Assembly: GCA_027605045.1 (NCBI GenBank)
Contig: JAQFWX010000041.1
Span: 124,001 to 188,000 of the forward strand
Length of the DNA: 64,000 nt
Direction of reading: 5' to 3'
Origin: Phallus indusiatus
Lineage: Eukaryota; Basidiomycota; Agaricomycetes; Phallales; Phallaceae
In this document: piece by piece, positions 59,924 to 64,000 of the stretch
Position numbering within the stretch: the first letter of the stretch is position 1
Layout of the letters: every line of letters begins with the position of its first letter
Notes under the pieces: model-generated
Databases searched by the model: none
What the model saw: only the letters and a program-made list of their open reading frames with translations
Told to the model about the DNA's origin: nothing
Position numbers and translations under genes: made by a program

Positions 59924-61369
59924 GGAGAGGTAGTCTTGGTCTACCCACACCTACGTTCTAAAGCAGTATTTATATGCTAGTGATATGTATTCATGCTTAG
60001 TTGTTTCACATGATTAATTAAGCTGCCGAGCTAGAATCATTTTTCTTGGCTTCTAGATTAGTAGGTCTGGATATGTTGCATTAAATATGGGACACTGAAC
60101 TAGACCATTGTTTACGTTTTTTTTATCCTTGCTTCTAGATAAAGTCTATTTTCCAGTTGAAGTTCTCCGTCCTGAGAAAGTGATCTTGAGTAGTAGAATT
60201 GAGGACTGCGCTCAATTGGCTGGCAATTTTCCATAAATACTCCGCGTCGAGTGTCTCAAGCTCACAGTGGTGAACAGAAATTCGTTAGCTTTAATGGGAA
60301 ATTGATTATCCTGCAGGTAAGTAAACTAAACAGGGGGCGGTATGAGCTGATAGTCGTTCACATCACGGAAAGGCGGGCCGACTCTTGAATTCAAGAAAGC
60401 CATTTGTCGTGCGAATCGAGGTACTTCTTTGTTTTTGTTTCGCACACTACGTACAACGTTTTTCGGTATACCAACATATTTCATGGCGCACCATCTAACA
60501 TGGCGGACACGTCACAGGAACGCCTGGGATAGCACACCAATCTATTGCCAAAGAATTTGAATTCAATGGTATTTTCGAACTTTTATTTTGTGGGAAAACA
60601 ACGAATTCTACTCGACATAGATATGTACTAGGCTGTAAGTAGAAAAGCCGGAACGATTTGAATAAAAGTCATTTGTTTTTTTTTGAGGAAAAGGCTCCTG
60701 ACCCAAGTTCAACATGCTCGCTAATACTAGATTGTCAAATCAAACTTACTCAGGCTTTTCTTCCAAGGGAATAATTATAGGAGAAAACTCGAGCATTTAT
60801 GAGGCTGAGTTTAGAGTATTTTTTTCTTACATAAAATTGTGGCATATAGCTAGTACTGAGTGCGTAAAAGCCGAGACCATTGACAGTATCATGACGAATG
60901 TGACACCCTAGATATTTATAACATGATAGTGTGAGACTAGTATCTCAGCCTGCATTTGCACCTTTTACTATATTATATTCTTTCAGTCTAACACATTACG
61001 CTCCTAAGACAAATGAGCATAAAACGTGTCAATTATAAAATTCCACTGCACTTTCGTTATGGTTCAGTACATCGACATGCCGAGCTTCGACGTCGCCGGG
61101 CCTAATATACCAATTACTTCGACAGAGAGTTTTACTAAATCTTACACATAAATATATATGCGCACCCAACAATGCGAAGAAATGGATCAAGACATTAACA
61201 TAAGCGGGATCTCGCCGTCGGTCTTACCTCCCAACGCGGCCGATATGATATACTCCAACCGATACATGAAGGTCCAACTCATGCTGTTTGTTTTTTCCTT
61301 TTATCTCATGGATGACGTTATATCGTGCCTTCTATGTAAGATGGTAGTCAATACGAAGTATGCCTACGT
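59924..61369. other. Intergenic, 1.4 kb, no gene recognised
   Basis: The left part is the promoter of hydrolase B. The right part is the protease 3' flank. The frames at 60714-60911 and 61158-61460 show no family resemblance; the second overlaps the protease end antisense. Confidence 0.5.
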
Positions 61370-63124
61370 TCATGCGAGTCGTGCAAATCCAACACTATTT
61401 TTCTCAAAAGAGAAAACACTGTACACATTCTTCAAAAAACTAGAGTGCATGATTTATTAAAGGCATAAAAGTAGACATCGGACATCTTGTATACATACCT
61501 ATCCCCAAGGAGCCATACACTATCTCCAAGCCCAAAATCTTGACCAGCGATGGCACCGACGCACTTTGAAGAGCCTTCTTCAGTCTCTCCGAGATTGAAA
61601 CTATAGCCACGGTAAGAAAAATGCTTTTCATTCAAATATATACTTACTTATCGGCAGAAATGTTCCAGTGTACACCACCCCAGCTAAAGGAAACGGCAGG
61701 TACAGAAGAGCAAGGGAAAGAGTAAAAGCCGCCTTCTGAATCAAACACGGCAGAATCGGGAACATCTGCGTAAAATTTTTCAACACTCGAGGGAGGTCCG
61801 TATATGATAGTCGTTCCGCTATTTTTTGTTTTTGGGAAAAGAAAAGAAAGAACACGGAAGTGTTTCATAAATCTCATACGCGATGAAACAGAGACAGACA
61901 TACGTATCAATAATGGTCTCAAAATTAGAGACGGGGGTGTATGATCCTACATGAACAGCAGCATTGCCGATTTCCCAGAACCCCATGCTGCCGACGACTT
62001 CGTGGAATTCGATTTTACCAGTGAAGAGTTCGTGATTAGTGCCTCCAAGGAAAAGAGAAGAACCCGTTTTAGCAAGTTTGAAAGCAAATTCGTTTTTCGG
62101 GACTGCTCCTTGTTTAAAGGCAGTGTTGAAGAACGGACTTGCATTCAAGTTTGAAAGTGCAGGAAATGCCATTCCCAGAATGCTATTTTTAAAGACGGTA
62201 TGAGTATAAGAAACGAAGGGATTATAAACATGTACGCCATACCCGTCAATGGGGTCTCCTGCAAAGAGAGGAGAAACGACTGTAGCTGGTGAGAAGGTTT
62301 GATGGATGGCTTTAACTCCAGCGACAGTGACTATTTATTGGCCGAACTCTCAATCTTGTTCGCTCGCGCTCGGTGCAAGATAGAAGACGCGTACCAGTGT
62401 CAGTTGCTATACCACCCGAGACAGACGAGCCATCTCCGTACTCAATCGAGAAATTACCCTTTTGCTTATGACCAGTTGAAGATTTTGCAGCATTATATTT
62501 CTTCTTCGAACCGCAAGTTGACGAAGTGCAAGAAGAAGACGGGACCCAAAGATCAGAGGATCCGGCTAGGAAGAAGCACCGTCAAATTCCAAATTAGACA
62601 AAAAAAACAAAGACAAAAATAATAACACACTATCAAAGTCGATCAGGAAGTTTTGATCTGGGGTACCGATAGAAATGGTTCCCGCCCATTCGCTGTCTTC
62701 TCCTTCATCAGTCAAAGGCAAGGATTGGCGGCGTTCTTGCAGATGGATAGGAAGAGTTCGGAGCTTCTTAATTTCTGCACCCTATATGTAAGATAGTAAA
62801 TCCATCGTACGATAAACAAATTGTCAATTTGACGTATTTACTTCATTAAAGGCCTCACGTCCCAGATTCTGCTCCACATTGATCAAGTTCTGACGATATT
62901 TGCTAATACTATCAGGATTATTGAACTGGCTAAAGCAAACAAACTTACGCAGCGGTCCTATACGAGAGCGTTATAGCCTCATTGTGGTCGAAAACACCGT
63001 TTGGTTTCGTCAAGGTGCTTCGCTTAGGCAAATCAATGCTGAAGCCTTCTCCGCCGCTCCGCTCAATAGGACTAGCAGCGACAATAGACAAAGCCAAAAC
63101 GGGGAGGGCGAATTTGCAAAACAT
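61370..63124 (-). CDS. Secreted pepsin-family (A1) aspartic protease, polyporopepsin type
   Basis: ATG 63124 begins a signal peptide, MFCKFALPVLALSIVAAS, then a basic-ended propeptide (IDLPKRS). After introns the mature enzyme starts near SEWAGTISIGTPDQNFLIDF. The first active site DTGSSDLWVPSSSC is formed by splicing across a gtgtgtt...cctag intron near 62632-62565. The flap region is SIEYGDGSSVSGG, followed by VYNPFVSYTHTVFKNSILGM and LGGTNHELFTGKIEF. The second active site is IIDTGTTIIYGPPSS, split by an intron near 61915-61825. A SKCVGAI cysteine follows, then DSVWLLGDRFLKNVYSVFSF with an intron inside, ending GFARLA at 61370. Both catalytic aspartates are intact. It would be secreted and act at acid pH outside the cell. 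Confidence 0.9.
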
Positions 63125-64000
63125 GTCTGGGATATTGAGTTTAGGTAGCAGTTGAGTTATATATATACTGAAAACAGTGAATAATAATGGGGTGGACCCC
63201 GGGCCATGCGGCGATGAACTAAGTGATTTCTATCACAGTCTTGGAACTAACCGGTGTGTGCAAACTTGACTTCTTGATATGAAATGAACTGCTCCATGTG
63301 GAAAAGATGTCCCTTCTTCGATGCTTCTATGAAGGCTATGTTATTGCCCGTCAGCAAATACTCGGAGCCAGATATGGCGCGAGAGAAACACGTGTCAGAC
63401 ATTGAAAAGAAGGTGAATTACCCGTATTGAATATCTCGATAAAGAGAATATCTATCGCATAAAAGTTTTCAATGTAACAATTCGGTCTGATAATGAATCC
63501 ATGGCAAATTGTGTTTGATGTCAATACAAAAAAGTCACTTTTATTTCATACGACGCTCACTTTTGTTACAGCTTAAGCGACCCGAAGCAAAAAAATTTCC
63601 TATCTCTGCATCGCATTCACACGGTTTTTGGTTTTCGCCAAGAGAAAGGCTCGAAGAGGATGGAGTATGTAGTGCGGTATTGGGAAGGCCAGTGACTTAT
63701 GACGATAGTGCTGGCTGGCAGTGGTACTAAACAGCCCTGGGTTGGTATCACCGTGCATGTGACACACAAATATTTGTCGAAAAGGTCACGTTTAATGGAA
63801 TCACGGCCATCAATTTGAATGCGCATCAAACAGTTCAGAAAACTTTCGATATTCAATTCATTTTCACGCGGAAAGTATGTGGACGTAAACCCTTCTTTGT
63901 ATTATTCAGACGATCGTTTTGAACGGGGGCTTTCAACATTCTCAGCTGCACTCGTCTTTTCAAATTTCAAAGTTAACCATGTGTTTCCGTTTTTATGCAG
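63125..64000. other. Protease promoter and window edge
   Basis: The protease promoter includes atatatatactg near 63160. A plus-strand frame ending at 63730 reads GFWFSPRERLEEDGVCSAVL then GRPVTYDDSAGWQWY and looks mildly coding, but it has no recognised family and no clear start. It may belong to a decayed gene. Confidence 0.35.

Noticed and set aside
1..64000. CRISPR arrays, bacterial operons, rRNA genes or a replication origin
   Set aside because: No regularly spaced repeats, Shine-Dalgarno-led operons or rRNA sequence are visible; the window is intron-rich nuclear fungal DNA.

Overview
The window is nuclear DNA from a filamentous basidiomycete, most likely an Agaricomycete and plausibly from Agaricales. 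Almost every gene is cut by short introns (about 50-70 bases, GT...AG). The gene families are those of mushroom-forming fungi: CYP53, polyporopepsin-type aspartic protease, GH31 alpha-xylosidase, F-box/LRR proteins, intron-rich class 3 lipase and an HNH-like agaric family. No operons or bacterial signals are seen. Gene ends below come from start/stop codons I could place. Internal splice sites were worked out by eye only where stated.

Layout. 0.2-7 kb: secreted class 3 lipase (-), a gag-only retroelement remnant (-) and a GH31 glycosidase (-). 7-12.3 kb: a small tail-anchored protein (-), a Vps68/TMEM50 membrane protein (-), an HNH-like protein with a His/acidic tract (-), and an endonuclease/exonuclease/phosphatase (EEP) protein related to TDP2 (+). 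12.9-15.7 kb: a phytase-like histidine acid phosphatase (-) whose coding exon is split by a SINE with a perfect target-site duplication. 18-23 kb: a tandem pair of stand-alone adenylate-forming enzymes (+). 25 kb: an F-box protein (+). 28.6-34.3 kb: the SET1 H3K4 methyltransferase of COMPASS (-). 35.5-39.4 kb: a Cu+-transporting P1B ATPase (-). 41.8 kb: a DnaJ-like pseudogene (+). 43.7-45.2 kb: an alpha/beta hydrolase (+) with an inverted paralogue at 58.5-59.9 kb (-). 45.7-47.4 kb: an SEP-UBX p97 cofactor (-). 47.7-49.5 kb: a tandem pair of small zinc-finger-like proteins (+). 51.2-53.3 kb: a CYP53 benzoate 4-monooxygenase (+). 53.3-58.5 kb: a gene-poor stretch with degenerate repeated modules. 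61.4-63.1 kb: a secreted pepsin-family aspartic protease (-).

Housekeeping genes (SET1, Cu ATPase, UBX cofactor, Vps68) sit among accessory genes that have been duplicated locally: two adenylating enzymes, two hydrolases, two zinc-finger-like proteins and repeated modules near 55-58 kb. The clearest unusual observations are the SINE-broken phosphatase, the EEP protein lacking its GDxN-type catalytic motif, the hydrolase pair with FGGG in place of HGGG, and the lineage-restricted zinc-finger pair. I did not find a convincing new multi-gene system. CYP53, the hydrolases and the adenylating enzymes could act on aromatic or acyl substrates, but that they form one pathway is only a guess.
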